Shown here in pieces: positions 12,555-47,281 of a DNA stretch of 53,329 nucleotides. The position numbers and the translations under genes are program-made. Source of the stretch: Saccoglossus kowalevskii (lineage: Eukaryota > Hemichordata > Enteropneusta > Harrimaniidae); NCBI RefSeq assembly GCF_000003605.2, contig NW_003135341.1, positions 199,667 through 252,995 of the forward strand, read 5' to 3'. Every line of letters begins with the position of its first letter. Within the stretch, counting starts at the first letter, position 1. Under the pieces are notes generated by a model. That model was not told where the DNA came from and did not search any database. It was given only the letters and a program-made list of their open reading frames with translations.

Positions 12555-12780
12555 AAATCAGCACAAAATGGCGCCAATATTGATGACGCCATTTCAGTAT
12601 GTTCCCGTGGAAGGATATTTGGTAATTTTGGTTTCTGGTGTCCTCAGAACCTATACATTACAAAAAAATTTAAATTAGCCGGTAGTACCTCACTTGCCAC
12701 GTCAAATATTTTTAGAGCAGATAGTGGCCATCTGCAAGCCTATAAGGGAACAACATATTCACGGGGAAACATAACCCTAG
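12555..12780 (-). repeat. Right terminal inverted repeat
   Basis: Inverted copy of the left arm. The inner boundary carries AAAATGGCGCCAATATTG and GATGACGCCATTTC, matching the CRE/YY1-like cluster of the left arm in inverted orientation. The outer end is CCCTAG at 12775-12780. Confidence 0.75.
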
Positions 12781-13623
12781 AAAAACGCATAAAACATCGT
12801 ATATTAAATTATATTATGTAGGAGTCACGCTCGATAAAATAACTTAAGATTCGTCGTGTGGATCTCGTTATTAAAACATTTCAATAATATTAAACAACAT
12901 GATTCGTGCTATGACGCACAAACAAACGCTCATAAATCACAATCGTTTTGTTCGCGAGGTTTATGTGAGTTTATTGTTAGTCTAGTGGGAAACTTGACAA
13001 TTCCTTGGGGAACAGTGGTACATTATTTTAATTAATTAATTTAGGTAATGAAGTTATATTGTCATTAAATGATTCTATTTAATTTAATTTTCTCACGTCC
13101 ATAAAGTAGAAATAAATTATTGAATTCATATCCAGTGTAATTGTACATGCCGCTGATATCAATAGATTCTTCGAGTGCAATGTGAATACAATAAATTGCC
13201 TGTTTTTTTCTGTTTCAGCACTGTGGTCGCCATTAGTAATTGTATATCCAATATGTATACATGGTATTCAGAACATACTTAGTTATATACTTAGTTATAT
13301 AAGTGATTCACGACACAGCGTTTTTATTTTTGCGTCACGTCTACATCACAGCTATTAGATCAATATAGGTATTACTAATATTAATATTTTATACTTAACA
13401 GTTTATGATTGCGCAACAATATTTCACTTCAATGAATTAAATTGCGAAACTGTATCAAAAATTGATTGCTACTTATTCATTAATATTCATCGTTAATGAT
13501 GCGTTGAACACATCGCCGTAATATAACTACAACGTCACATGATGCATCAACTACGTGTGCTAAGCTTCCATCGTCTGTTCTAGACATTGCCAATCTTACT
13601 ACACAACATCAAAACACGGCACG
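12781..13623. other. Upstream region of the adhesion GPCR gene
   Basis: This 0.84 kb separates the transposon from the receptor start codon and should contain the promoter. It is A+T-rich; I cannot pick out a TATA box or initiator with confidence. A short direct duplication, ACTTAGTTATAT, occurs near 13278 and 13290. Confidence 0.4.
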
Positions 13624-34216
<20,593 letters not shown>

Positions 34217-37200
34217 ATGTATTCAAACATAACATTAACGTTATGCAGATTATTGCGCATAATTTAACGAGCATTGTCACAAGAGGCCGCCGAGATCATT
34301 AGATCCACGGGACTATTTACGTCATCTGTTCCAAACACCATGCTCAAGGAACAGCATATGCTGGGAATGGAAGAGAATTGAATATTATTTGCGTGTCTAT
34401 TTCGTTCCCAATGAGATTTCGATTGCCATTTCCGTCTAAGGTACATTGGCGACGACCGAAACAGGTGTGATACATAACTATTTTACATGACTGGCCAGTA
34501 TTAGCATAAATACAACATTGAACTTGAATTCTCCAATCGTGGTGTGTTGAGTCATATGCACAAATGTTAATTATGTAATTTTATGCAGAAAATATTTGAA
34601 TATTTTTGAGATGTGTATAACAAATATATTTATCTTTTTTCCCCTTATGTGTCAAAAATCCCTAGATTTGTGCTAAAAGTTATGAACATTTATGTTTTTA
34701 AATTTTACATTTATGAGGTAATTAATGTTGTAATTTGTTCCCAACACCTCGACAATTTCTGATTAATTTGAATATTTCAGTTGTTCTGCGTGTGTAATCC
34801 AAGTTGTTTTAATTTTACCGGATGTGTTTTACTCGTGCTGTGAAGTATCTGTTTCTGTCAAATATTAATATTAATTATTAACAATTTGCACAGACATACA
34901 TACACTATTATATGACATTAATTAAAACGTTCTGATAAACTGTTGGGCTGTTGGCCACGTGATGGAATACTAGTATGCAACAAAACACAAAGAGTATGTG
35001 TATTTGTGTATTTTTTTTAAAAATATATGCGAGTTTATCGGTTTATGTTCTGTTATTTTGCATTACAATAAATAGTACGAGTTAAAAACAAATACATCTG
35101 TCACCGTAACGCCATAAGTTAGAGCGTGCCCTAATTTGTCCGGCGTTTTACAGGGTATTTTCATCCTACTATATAAGGAAATGCGAATTCTAAATATGGA
35201 ATGATTATGCGCGTAATCGTCCTCTAATAAAACAAACTTGGCTGCCACCAGTAACTCAAACTATGTGATTCTGTTCTAAACTAAAATTCCCTTGATGTAT
35301 CTATGGAAGAAAAAGATTTATAATAATGTAATTACAAAAATACCTGAAAGTGTGCACTCAGACAGTACGCCGTCGCATCGACCTGCGCTGCGCGTCGGTC
35401 GATACTCCAGCTGTAATGTCTTCGAGCATACCTTGAGCATATTTTGCATTATTTTGCCCTTCTTCAAACATGTAGTTTCCGGGGGTAAAGTACAGCAAAC
35501 TCAGAGCACTGTATCTGCTTTTGGTCACAGAACTTCATCGCGATGAAGCGCGATGAAGAAGTAACCCAAAGGTCGGTTTAAATTTCAGAAATCTATCGAC
35601 CTCACGAAAAAAAAATTGACAAACCCAGGACAGAACGTTTTCCCGCATGTGAAAACAGTTGAATAGTTAACGCATGATGCGTTAAACTGATGATTCTGTT
35701 TCCAACAAATTCAAAGGAAATATCTGCATAATTGCAGCCATAGTTAACGACAGCTTAGTTTTGAGGGCAAGTTTGTCATGCTCGAATTGTGTATTGCAAC
35801 AATTTCATTCAATGCGATGATTCAACAAACTTACAATGTTACCATGAATGGGCAAGATACCACACAACAGCCTGACATATTTAATCTTGGTATAAAATGT
35901 AAACGTAAAAGTCATCTACGCTACGTATATTCTGATCTACACTCAAGTTTGAATTCGATGTGGGAATGATTGCCCATATTCGCACCTCCCAGCTAACCAC
36001 ACTCTTATTGGCTCGTTATTAGGAATTAGGTCAAAGAGCTAGGGGTGTTTGTATATTTCTCATCTGAGACAAAACGGTTTGCTGTCATTTTAATTGCCCC
36101 AATATGTCCGATTCATCAGGACTTGTGTGCAGCAGACGTTGGGTACGCGCTCAGACAAGTAATGACAATTTTAAATTTTTCCTCGATTTACTTGGCTAGT
36201 ACACTTCTTACCCTGATGTATCATATTGTCAAAGGCTTTTTAATACCTAATCGGCAAAATTCAATAATATAAGCCCTGCTTTGTTGTAAACATGGCGACG
36301 TGATCTATTCTAGAAAAACTCTAAGTCACTCTCTTGTTTCTCAATGTGTGTGTTACTCGCCATTCGGCAAAACGTGGGCCACCAGTGTAGCCGAGACAAC
36401 GTTCGCCGATTGACGCCTCTGAACAATAGCGCTGCCCGTCTGTTTATTAGTTGTCGGAAGTACGCGTTAAACGGCTGGAAACAATCAACTCGTACTGTAT
36501 CACTAAGAGCTTTACTTTACAAGTCTAGGAGAGTTGTGTATACTGTAGATGTGATTTATAGCGACAGTGCAGGTCTGCTTAACACAATACAGCGAACGTT
36601 CAGTAGTGTAAAACAGATCACATTCAGGAACATCGTATTCACAATCTCAAGCTCCGTAAAAACTAAAAAATACAGACGAATACAAATATGAATAACGTCC
36701 AGCAACACTTATTTTATAATTAAGATGAGCTTAAAATGTCGAACAATTCAATAAATGATCGTTTGTTCTATCTGCTCAAACATCGAAAAAAATATAAATA
36801 AACGGATACACTGGGAGCACATATTTACCTACATGGCGACCTTTGGGATAATCGGAAATATTCGAAATACAAAGTAACCGACAAGAACTGATTCCATGTC
36901 CCGCATCATCAAACGGCGATAATGCAAAAGGACATGTTACATGCAAAGACCAAATTTGTAACGAGTATAGGTATCGAATCCACAATACAAAGTAAACATT
37001 ACACAACGAGTCTACAAACGCCTAAAATTCATGAAACCAAATAAAATATTTTCAACACGAAATTGCACATCACCAAGAAGGTGAAGCCATTCTGTTTGTT
37101 TTGAAAAACTCCTCACATCCTAAGACAGAAGTATTCACTAGTGGGTGGCAGCCACACATACCGCTCCCAAAAATCAACAACTGTCAGACCAATCGCGTTG

Positions 37201-37365
37201 TTCGACAAGAGTGTACACTTCGATGAGAGTACTACAACAGGTGCTGGTTTGTGGAGAAACAATGCTTGAATACAAGAATAATATTATCATAAACAATGCC
37301 TAAGCATCAAGTAACAGTGCCACCTGCAGTCAATAAGTTTAATTGAGAAGAAAGAAGGCCTTTGT
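34217..37365. other. Non-coding downstream block; 34840-37365 is duplicated at 41621-43229
   Basis: No supported gene. From 34840 (TGTGAAGTATCTGTTT) onward this block matches 41621-43229. Relative to that copy it has extra DNA at about 35085-35735, including a relative of the foldback at 50062-50190, and at 36143-36459, which is bounded by GTACGCG on both sides. The 115-codon frame at 36344-36691 has no domain I know. The block ends in GAAGGCCTTTGT at 37354-37365, the edge of the duplicated unit. Confidence 0.65.
35277..35440 (+). repeat. Diverged foldback repeat, inverted relative of 50062-50250
   Basis: The plus strand here matches the minus strand of about 50060-50250: GATGTATC-TATGGAAGAAAAAG, TTATAATAAT, ACCTGAAAGTGTGCACTCAG, ACAGTAC and GTCGATACTCCAGCTGTA. 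It is absent from the second copy of the surrounding block (near 41895), so it arrived after the duplication or was deleted there. Confidence 0.65.
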
Positions 37366-40300
37366 TATTTCTGACAGCAGCAATGATAGCTATCAAGATA
37401 TATGCAGAAAGATAAATGTGTTCTTGCACCGTGTCCCATATGCAGGTGTATTTTTTTTCTAACTTGAAGTTGAAAACTTCCGGTCATCAGGTCTGTCCTG
37501 CTAGTTTGTGTAGCTTTCCCTTTTTCGATTTTGAATTCCGAATATATACTGACAATCCCGCCACAGTACATGGTTAATAAATAGTAATCATCGACTCCAG
37601 GCACAATCAACAAAATAGTTTCAATTATAGTCTGCTTTTTTCACAGATATTGTTGATGAGAATTTTGTTTATATACCTTTGGAAAAAATATCCTATTTTG
37701 AAAAGTTCTTTGTCATAAATCAAAAAATTATTCGTACAACTCGTCGCACCAACATAATGATGTCAACTTCAAATCCAACACAAACAAGAGTATATAAAAC
37801 AGCTTGATAACCTAATACCCATGCGTAAAGCATATGACTGCAGAATATAATGATACTTCCCCTGAAGTAAGTAATCACTGCCATATAATGTATTTACGCA
37901 TTTTAAGCACAGTGCATAAACATGTAGTGCGAGTTACCTCAGTTTCGTTGCGGGGTGAATTGCGATTACGACTGCCTCCTATACTGGTATAGAATCATGT
38001 AATTTATCACAAAAATATTGTATTAAATCCAAACGAGGTGGGTATTTCTTTACAAGCTTTAACATCCCACCGACTGAATTTTACATCAGTGACAATTTTG
38101 CATAAAGTAGTTACTTGTATGGGGAAAATGGTAATCGTCATTGCTAAGGTACATTGTACGTTATCGCTGCCACTGTTAGTGTAAGAGTAAATACACTCTT
38201 GTGCCTTTTTGAATGAAACAAAATTAAAGAAAGTGTTTATCTAATCGTCAATAGACATTTTAATCTTCAAAACTGTGTACTGGAATTACAGTATGGTTTG
38301 CTGGACAAGTTCACAGCACTGAATACATAGTCTTTCACATCAGGCAGACATGTTGAATAAAATCCCAAAGCATACCGCTTACTAGTCATGACGACAAGTG
38401 AAAAGGAATGGAGCTTGTAATTTCAATTAGTTATTACACGATTAACATGCGCAAATATTGGCAAGACCACCTTGGGCGTTTCTTTAAGAAACAGTTCGCA
38501 GGGTCATTCGTCTTTGCATGGTCTTCAAAGCGTCAGGTTTATGTAGATTTCAGGTTGGTGTTGTAGCAGCGCGTTTCACGATGCTTGTCTACTGCCGAGA
38601 AGATGATAGTCTACTTCGACCTTGCCCTCATCTTCCTTCTTTTGCGCTTCAGTCTAAAAATAGGTAAACGCATTTAATAATTTTACATTTTTCCAAAAAC
38701 TTGCATCCCCAAGCAACTAACGCAATTGCTTTCATGACGTTGTGATTATACACATTCAGCAATAGACTACTACACACATGAAAAGCCTAACATAATGAAC
38801 ATAGCAAAAGAACATCACCCACATCCACTTACAACATGCACAAAACATCAGTGTTGAAAAAGAAAAAAATAGAATGTAGGCGGTCAGAACAAATCTGGAT
38901 ATCACTTCATCTTGATCGGCCAATTTGCACATCACTGTAGTACGCATTACATAGAACCAATTGAAACTCTTGTTCAACCATAATACATTTTAAACATTTA
39001 CTATTACTCGCCTTCGCATACGTTTCTTCCTCCACTGAGAAAAGAAACAGAACAAAATATAAATTACGGTTACAAGTGGTATTTAAATCAGGCATAAACC
39101 ATACACATGATATATATATACGAGAGGCCTAACATATTACTGGAAATCAGAACTGATGTACAAAGAGTAAGATTCGGGGATTTTTTAAAACAAGGGAACA
39201 GGGGCACAGCGCCCTCATGCCATGGCCATGTGCCCCCTTACCCTGAGGAGCAAATCCTCTGGCAACCATAACATTCTGATTGACCAGAGATTACACGTCT
39301 TCAACTGACCTGTCTGATAGTAATGTTGGCCCCATGGAAGACATAGAATGCTTCATTTTAACTTAAAATTATCAAAAACTCCACACCCTAGTAGGGAGAA
39401 CCCTATCTCCCCCACTTGGTGACGCCGCTGAATTGCAGTGCTCTTGCATTTTTTCTAGAAAAAACCTGAACCTGCACATAATTTTCCATTGGAGAGGTTT
39501 TTCCTTGTCATGGAGTTATTTATCTAAAAATACTAGTAATTTGTGCATATATATTGCCATAGCCTACCATGCGACCTGAATAACGCAACCTAGCACACAA
39601 GACAAGGATAAAACAAATCATCTACATTAGTGAAGGGAAACTATGTGCACAAAGTATATGCACAACTTTTTTCTAAATGATGTCACTCTATAAAACCAAA
39701 GATGCTAACCAGATTTTAGTATCCAAATCACAGTTCACGATAATTGGTATATAAATTTACTGAACAATTTAGCTAAAACCATTGCAGTGTTTAATTTCAG
39801 AGAACTAATTTGAATTGAATGAACTGAATGCATTTACAGTGCCAAAACTGATAAAAAGACTACTAGAAATAAGAAAGTACGCATGCCTTTATTACAAACG
39901 TACTCTCTGCAGCTAAAAGCTTTTAACAGATTGCCAGTATACAAATTATATGACAAGTTTAATAAAAGGCTAAAATGTCCAAACACCTAAAAAATATACC
40001 TAAATGAAGTCCACGTTCTTTTTTTGTTTACAGCTACGCTAAATGAGATTGTTAACGAGTTGCCATGGTGTGTTTATGGTTTCACAGAGGTCACATTCGT
40101 AAGAGACATTATCCTGGGAACAATATTTTTCTCCAATATAACATTCTACAGTTGTAAAATGCGTATACTTTATACCGCACGAAAAAGCACGAAGCCAAAA
40201 CGCACAACACCAAGGAGTGTTTAAGTCCACCTAGTGTATTTTGACAAACCCAACTCAGATATCGAGCATGCACCACTCTAATTTGAAAAGACTTTTTCTC

Positions 40301-41620
40301 AAAAAATATAAAATTACCTTCGCCCTCATGTTTATCGTAAGAATCTAAAAGAAATAAAGAAGACGTTTATGTTAGTGGAATAAGTGGATGGTGTCCCAAA
40401 GCACTGGATTCGATTCAATTCAGGAGCAGATTGAAAACACAACTTACATAGTCGAAATGGACGACACGAAAGGATCGAACACCCGGATGTAAGCTCACCT
40501 ATGACCTCGGCCTCGAACACGAGTGGATGAATGAAATAGTACACACTTTGTGATCATCAGTGTGAATTATTTTCTTTCGAAATTTTTTTATCATTATCAA
40601 TTGACATGTTTTTCTAAATGAAAAAAAGTATGTGACAGTAATGTTTTCTGTACACCTAATATTTACTGATAATTGACATAAAACTGTTACTTCTACTTTT
40701 TTGTGATTTTAGAATAAATTTACATGGTAATGCATAACATTCAGACCAGTATGGAGTGGGTCGAAGAACCTCAAAAATACTGTAAAATACTTTATCTTCG
40801 CTTAGAATTAATTTTCGCTATTTTCGCTGAAGGATTGAGTGAAAACAAAATTCAGCGAATATACCTGTTTTCTAATATTTTACATTTAACTTAGTAAAAA
40901 TTAGTTAAAATAAATTCCATACTTAACACCCAAATAGTCTTTTCAGTGTAAAATAATTCCAGCTATTTTACACTAATAGGAAGGATCACATAGCCATATC
41001 ATATTGTCATAATTACCATATTTATTGCGCATTCAAAAAATAATCTGTCAAAAATTGAAAATTAAAAAAAAGACAAACAAAAAAATATCTTGCATTTACT
41101 AGCTTGCTAGGCTGTAGTAAAACATACACCGAGATATAGTTTTCACTGAAAATAACATTTTGAAATTTATATGATCATTATTTAATAACATATCAACATG
41201 ATATTACATATATGTTCCACATTTAAACATTTCCCCTTCCAACAAAAAACATGTTTCTGACAAGCTTGTTATTATGCTTTACATGTATAGCATATGTGGA
41301 ATATTTTACAGGTACACAAAATTGTAAGGAAACCTTTTTGTTACCTGATGCACTGATGCTAATTACAAACATATTTTGTCAGTATATTTCATTACCTTCC
41401 TAAAAACATGGATTTAAATTTTTTATATATATACACAAACGTCTGTTTTTGTTTCTCTTCTCCTAAACTGTTTTTATTGTGGCCCCTATAGTACATTTTA
41501 ACACAATGAGCAGGCCACGATTAAAGCATGGCTACTGTCGGACACCATACGCAGTATTACACATAGTGGTGGCATGTCCGTTCGTTGAGAATAGATCGGG
41601 ATAGATTTTAACATCGAAGT
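37366..41620. other. Gene-poor spacer between the two copies
   Basis: No supported gene. I see an interspersed repeat with a CAGCGGCGTCACCAAGTGGG-type end (minus strand, 39418-39437; element perhaps 39170-39437). There is also an element near 40777-40870 with AATACTGTAAAATAC and TTTTCGCT boxes, which has a looser relative at 50660-50840. Three short minus-strand segments (40318-40344, 39002-39034, 38586-38654) have good splice signals but do not combine into a convincing protein. Confidence 0.45.
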
Positions 41621-43889
41621 TGTGAAGTATCTGTTTCGATCTAATATAATAATTGTTTTCATTGGATTTTGAAATTTATTAATTATTTCACTTGAATATT
41701 TATTAACAATTTTCTCAGATATTATACATACAATATTTAATAAAACGTTCTGATAAACTGTTGGGCCGTTTGCCGCGTGATGCAATACTAGTATGCAGAA
41801 AAACACAAAGAGTACAGTATATTTGTGTAATTTGTTAAAAAATATATGTGAGTTGATTGGAGTATGTTCTGTTACTTTGCATTACAATAAATAGTATAAT
41901 TGCAGCCTTAGCTCACTACTGCTTTGTTTTCAGTGCAAGTTTCTCATACTCGAGTTGTATATTGCAACAATTTCATTTAATGCGATGATTCAACGTACAC
42001 ACATTTTTACCATGAATGGGCAAGATAAATGTCATCACACTGCAGTCCGACATATTTAATCTTCAAGTTGATATATAATGTAAACGTAGAAAGTCATCTT
42101 TGCTACGTGATCTACACTTGATCTAAACTCAAGTTGAATTTGAAGTAGAAATGATTACTCATATTCGTACCGCACGGCTAACCACACTCTTATTGGCTCG
42201 TTATTATGAAATGGGTCAAAGAGCTAGGGGTGTTCGTATATTTCTCATCTGAGGCCAAACGGTTTGCTGTCATTTTAATTTCCCCAATAAGTCCGGATCA
42301 TCAGGAATTATGTGCAGCAGACTGTGTACGCGTTAAAAGGTTGGAAGCAATTAACTCATACTGTAAGTCTGCAAGAATGTTGTGATTTATTGCGACAGTG
42401 CAGGACTGGTTAACACAATACAGCAAACGAGCAGTAGGGTAAAACAGATCACATTCATGAACATCGTATTCACAATCTCAAGCTCCGTAAAAACTCAAAA
42501 ATACAGACGAATACAAATATGAAATACGTCCAGCAACACTATTATTTTATAATTAAGGTAATTTACAAATGATCGTTTGTTCGATCTGCTCAAACATCGA
42601 TAACAAAATAAATAGTAATAAATAAACGGATACACTATGAGCACATATTTACCTAAATGGCGACAACTAAAGCCTTGGGATAATCGGAAATATTCGAAAT
42701 TCAAAGTGACATGACAAGAACTGCTTCCATGCTCTGCATCATCAAACAGACATGACGCGTATGGAAACAAAAGAACATGTCACATGCAAAGCCCAATTTG
42801 TAATGAGTAAAAGTATCGAATCTGCAATACAAAGTAAATATTACTGTCAATACAAATCCTCAAACACAACGAGTCTACAAACGCCTAAAATTCATAAAAT
42901 CAAAGGAAATATTTTCAACACGAAATGGAACATCACCGAGAAGGCGAAGCCATTCTGTTTGTTTGTTTTGAAAGACACTCCTCACATCCTAAGACACGAG
43001 AGGGCGGCAGCCACACATTCCACTCCCAAAAATCAACAACTGCCACCCCAATCGCGTTGTTCAACAAGAGTGTACACTTCGATGAGAGTACTACAATAAC
43101 AGATGTTGTTTTGTGGAGCAACAATGCTTGGATATAAGAATAATATTATCATAAACAATGTCTAAACATCAAGTAACAGCGCCACCTGCAGTCAACAAGT
43201 TTAATTGAGAATAAAGAGAAGGCCTTTGTCCGCAATGCTCATATATTTACAATGAAGCACGATATGGATATGGATTTGTAACTTGCATCTTACTCGTAAT
43301 TAAGCATGCATGCACGAGTGCTTGCATTTAACAACCCGTAGATGTACATGGCTACTGATATCCCACTGGGAGTGACTGAGTCTTGAGAATTGATTTCATC
43401 CCTCTCAAAAAGTGCGCTTTACTTCAGTCACCACGTATAGGTGTCAAATTTTAAATTCTGTGCTGTTGGTGGTTAGAAGTTAATATTTACCGCGAGTGTA
43501 TATTTTTTTTTCTAATTGAGCAAAGAGATTACATGCACTTTCTGTGTTCTGTAAAGTCGTTTTATTGCATGTATTCAAACGTTAATCACTGTTTGTTAGA
43601 ATAATAATCACTCTTGTAGTAGCATCACACAGCGACTGTGGGAACATTAATGATATATATTATATATTTAGGGTATTTTATACACTAACAATTATTCATT
43701 ACATCATTTTATTCAAGAATCTGGGGTACAGTAGGTTGTACTATGTTACGGGAAGGAATGGATGAGGAGTGGAAGTATGCTGAATGCCAATGTAATCACT
43801 TTGATAGTTGTTCTGTGTTAATGACAATGGGAAAGCCATTATTAGTAAGTTTATATTATAATGTATACATTGTCATACTCAGTTATCAG

Positions 43890-44485
43890 GTACGTAATAC
43901 AGAATAATATATGGGCATTGTTTAGTCAATGTGTGTGTTGGCGCGATATTTTCGTTATTGTTTTAATTTTGCCTTGCAAGATTTACCTACATTTTCATAT
44001 GACAGTAATCAACCAATGGTGATATAACAGCGGCCCATGCAACTAGGTTGACGATTGACATCCATCCGGCTAGAAGCCTTATTTTTTCAAGTGTTGCCAT
44101 GGTAATGATAGAACACCTTTTGTTTTTGAAACATAGACAAACAGACAAGAAATATATTAACACCACTGTTTTAGCCAGTGGCGTCAACGCAAAAACAAAT
44201 CAAGTTTTCAGTCTTTGTCGTTTAAACAGCAGGACAGAACTGTTTTTTCAAATTAGTCCATATTTTTAGCGTACAGGTGTGACTTGCCTGTCAAATTTGC
44301 CCAGCAATTGTTCCCGTCAGCCCCATAACAATCACTGGAAAGTTAAAAAGCAGTTCCCGGCGAAACGTTATCCCAATTTCAAGGTCAAATTCATCGGCAA
44401 TGAAAACGAAAGATATGAAAAAATCAAATAGTAACGTTGAGCCAAGACTCAAGCTGATGTGAGTAAGATATTCACGAAGTTTTTA
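43890..44485. mobile_element. Insertion specific to the duplicate, identity unknown
   Basis: The matching intron of the source (near 29300) is about 590 bp shorter, so this is an insertion here or a deletion there. On the minus strand an ATG at 44097-44099 opens a hydrophobic peptide beginning MATLEKIRLLAGWMSIVN, up to a GTAGGT donor-like site near 43990. I do not recognise it and saw no terminal repeats. Confidence 0.3.
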
Positions 44486-47281
44486 CTCCAAGATTTGTAG
44501 GAGAAGTGATTGTAAGGGCAATCTTAGCAGAATGGTTCGCCAATAATAAATGTTCAAACTGTATGTAAAGCTTCTTAGCGTTTGACTAGAGCAACCTTTT
44601 CAGCCTATGTTTTATGACACTCTGAACTATTCGTTCACGATCTCCGTTGGTATAAAACCTTTTCAATCAATGAATATGCCCTATGTGCAATATTTGTCTT
44701 GTATGTGGGTGCACATTTTTTTTTTATTATTTATTTATTTATTTTATTTCACCAGAATGACCATTATAACAGAACTCATAAACAAAACTGATCTTACTCA
44801 ACTGATCTTAGTTTTGAAGGAAAATGCCTTTTAGAAACATTTTTCAAATTTGAATTCTGACGTAAAGTGTTCCGACATGTTACCAATAACTGCGATGTTC
44901 TGCTCTCACTTTTATATTCATGGCGTGTAATTTTTTATAGAAAATTAATAAAGTCATGCTTATATCTCAATTGATAACCTTTTTTGGAAATTGCCGTTGG
45001 TACAGTTACATTGATAAGCTGTGTACTATCCGCTAATATGATCACGATGACGTTTAGGTAGGTTGATACATAACAGGGTTTTGAGAAGGGACGTGTATTC
45101 TTAGTGGTAATTTAGTCCTGTGACTCTACTAAGTACGATAATTTGTTTAAAATAAAATAAAACGTTATACCAAAATCTATATATACATTAGCAAATATTA
45201 ATTCATTATGAAAATATTTATTATACGTGTCTCACAAAAACGATAATTTAAACCCCCATATGTTGATATATATTATAATATTTTCCATATTTTGTTTTTA
45301 GCTGGGAATCGGATTATTATTTTGTTCTGCGCCACACTGTATGTTCACTTATCATATATCCTATATTGGTAATCTTTACTATTAATCCAGTTCAAAACGC
45401 GGTGAGTGACTACAAACCAAAATTAAACGATGATATATATTGTGAGAATTAGTAATTGTATTATAATTTATTTTAGTCGCTAGTACTAGTATTTATAGAA
45501 GTTTCGTCTGCTCGTGAATTATGGTTCTAGAAAAAAATGGTTATTGTAATAATCCAGAATAAAATAGTTTAATTGATGTTTACACATAATCTATATTGTT
45601 GTATAGTTGCCCTGCCGACTGATCGCTGTCTTGATGTAATATACGTCACTGGCGAATTCAATATGGATGCTGAATATGAGTATTCAGCTGTTTGCAAGAA
45701 TGATGTATTTTACTTTAACATGAATATGGCAAGGTACAACATCTGTTTTTATTTCTGCATTTTATGGTTATTCCTATTGCGACTGACATGCACTGATTAG
45801 CAGATACATTATGAATCACAAAATAGGCGATGGAATGAAATCAACACTTATATATAATATTTTAACACTGTCGTTCTACCCATAGAGTACACTACTTTGT
45901 GTCTAGCTGGATGTTGCCATTAATTATCGTGTGCATTAGTTTCAGAATCAATGTATCTGCATATGAAACAACAAACAGGTATTTTTTTTATAAAGATTGA
46001 AACGTTTTATTCGCACTAATATTCAATTATTATTACTTACACATAGCAGGAATGATGTAACTTGTTTTTGAGTTGATGATTTCATTCAAACATGCAAATG
46101 TATTCTCACTGTTATATCTACAACGTAACGGTGAAAGACAGACGCGCATTTATTGGCAGTCAAATAGACATCGCTTTTCAGTATTTTCAAGAATACTTTA
46201 GGATATTTTACTAAAGTGTGAAATCGTTTATCTATTACTAGAACACGTGTTTTCTTTAAACACATATTGGTGTAACGTTATCTTCTGTTGGATTTTCAGC
46301 AGTGGCCATTTTAGTAAGTATCGACATGAATGAATTTGAATTTATTGTCAACGGCTTATGATCATTTATGATCATGATTTATTTTGACTATGCGCAGCGA
46401 GCGGACATGTTAACGCAAAGGAATGTCATTACTTGACAGAAGCAATAGCCTCAAGACAAAAAGTATTGGAATTCCCTATGTTTCATTGATCACAATACAT
46501 TATCATTTACAGGTGGCATCAGCTCTACTGTCTGTTGTGTACTATCAATTTACCATATTTTCCAAGAATGTTTGGGGCCTGGGGGAACATATGTGCTTAG
46601 CTTACTTGTAGTAACATGTGACATATAGTACAGAAGCAATGTACAGCAAAGCTATCATAAGTGTGGGACCACGGGACAGAAGGGTGTTAGTTACACTATA
46701 TGATTTAATTTGAATTACTAGGCAAGGTCAACATAATTCTCTCATCAACACATCATTCTCTAATTTCCCTGTTGACACTGACAATTCAAATGCCAGGACC
46801 TGCTTTATGACATCACTGCACTCCTTCTCAACACACCGATACTTTCAGGCCAGCTGCTTTAAAAGTTTGTAGTGCGGAATTATAGCCTGTAATATCATAG
46901 CTTGTCTATTATTAATGAAAAAAATCACTAGCTACAACTTGCACCGCCAATCACCTGACCGGTGTATATTATTAAAAATAATAAAACTCACAACATCGCC
47001 ATTTGGGAGTCAATCTTGTGCGAGCTAACCATTATTGCTTGTAGAATTGACTCAAGCCCAATATGGCACTGTCAGGGAGTTCATAATTACTATCATAATA
47101 TACCATCAAAATGTGTTTTTTAATGCGAGATACTATCGACTTATTATGTCTGGTGAGTGTGCATTGTGGTATTTGACAATGGGTCTGTAATTTAATTAAT
47201 ACAAATATTTCTCAATACCTTTTGCAAGGAAGAGATAGATCTACGATGCTTCTCACATTAGTGTTTACTGTTTGTCGTTTT

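Larger units (their letters stand above)
6478..12780 (+). mobile_element. Decayed DNA transposon-like element, about 6.3 kb, with long TIRs
   Basis: The two ends are inverted copies of each other. The left arm, about 6478-6700, and the reverse complement of the right arm, about 12555-12780, share in order: CTA..GGG, CGTGAA, ATAGGCYTGCAGAT, GTGGCAA, GTACTACCRGCTAATTTA, AAAATTACCAAA, AACAT and TGRCGTCATCAAWATTGGC-type boxes. The arms are roughly two-thirds identical. Between them lies one broken plus-strand coding region (7612-12195) followed by two AATAAA signals (12274, and near 12366). I did not find a convincing target-site duplication. The organisation indicates a cut-and-paste type element, but the protein is not a transposase I can place in a named superfamily. 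Confidence 0.75.

Noticed and set aside
6478-12780. Target-site duplication for the long-TIR element
   Set aside because: Flanks AATAATAA and AAAAACGC do not match; either the ends have eroded or my end points are off by a few bases.
36344-36691. 115-codon frame as a possible gene
   Set aside because: The duplicate lost the first third by deletion and has stops. No domain or splice context supports it.
45573-45800. 75-codon frame over the TM3 remnant of the duplicate
   Set aside because: It is the wrong frame of a receptor exon. The true frame has TAA at 45637 and a 1-nt deletion.
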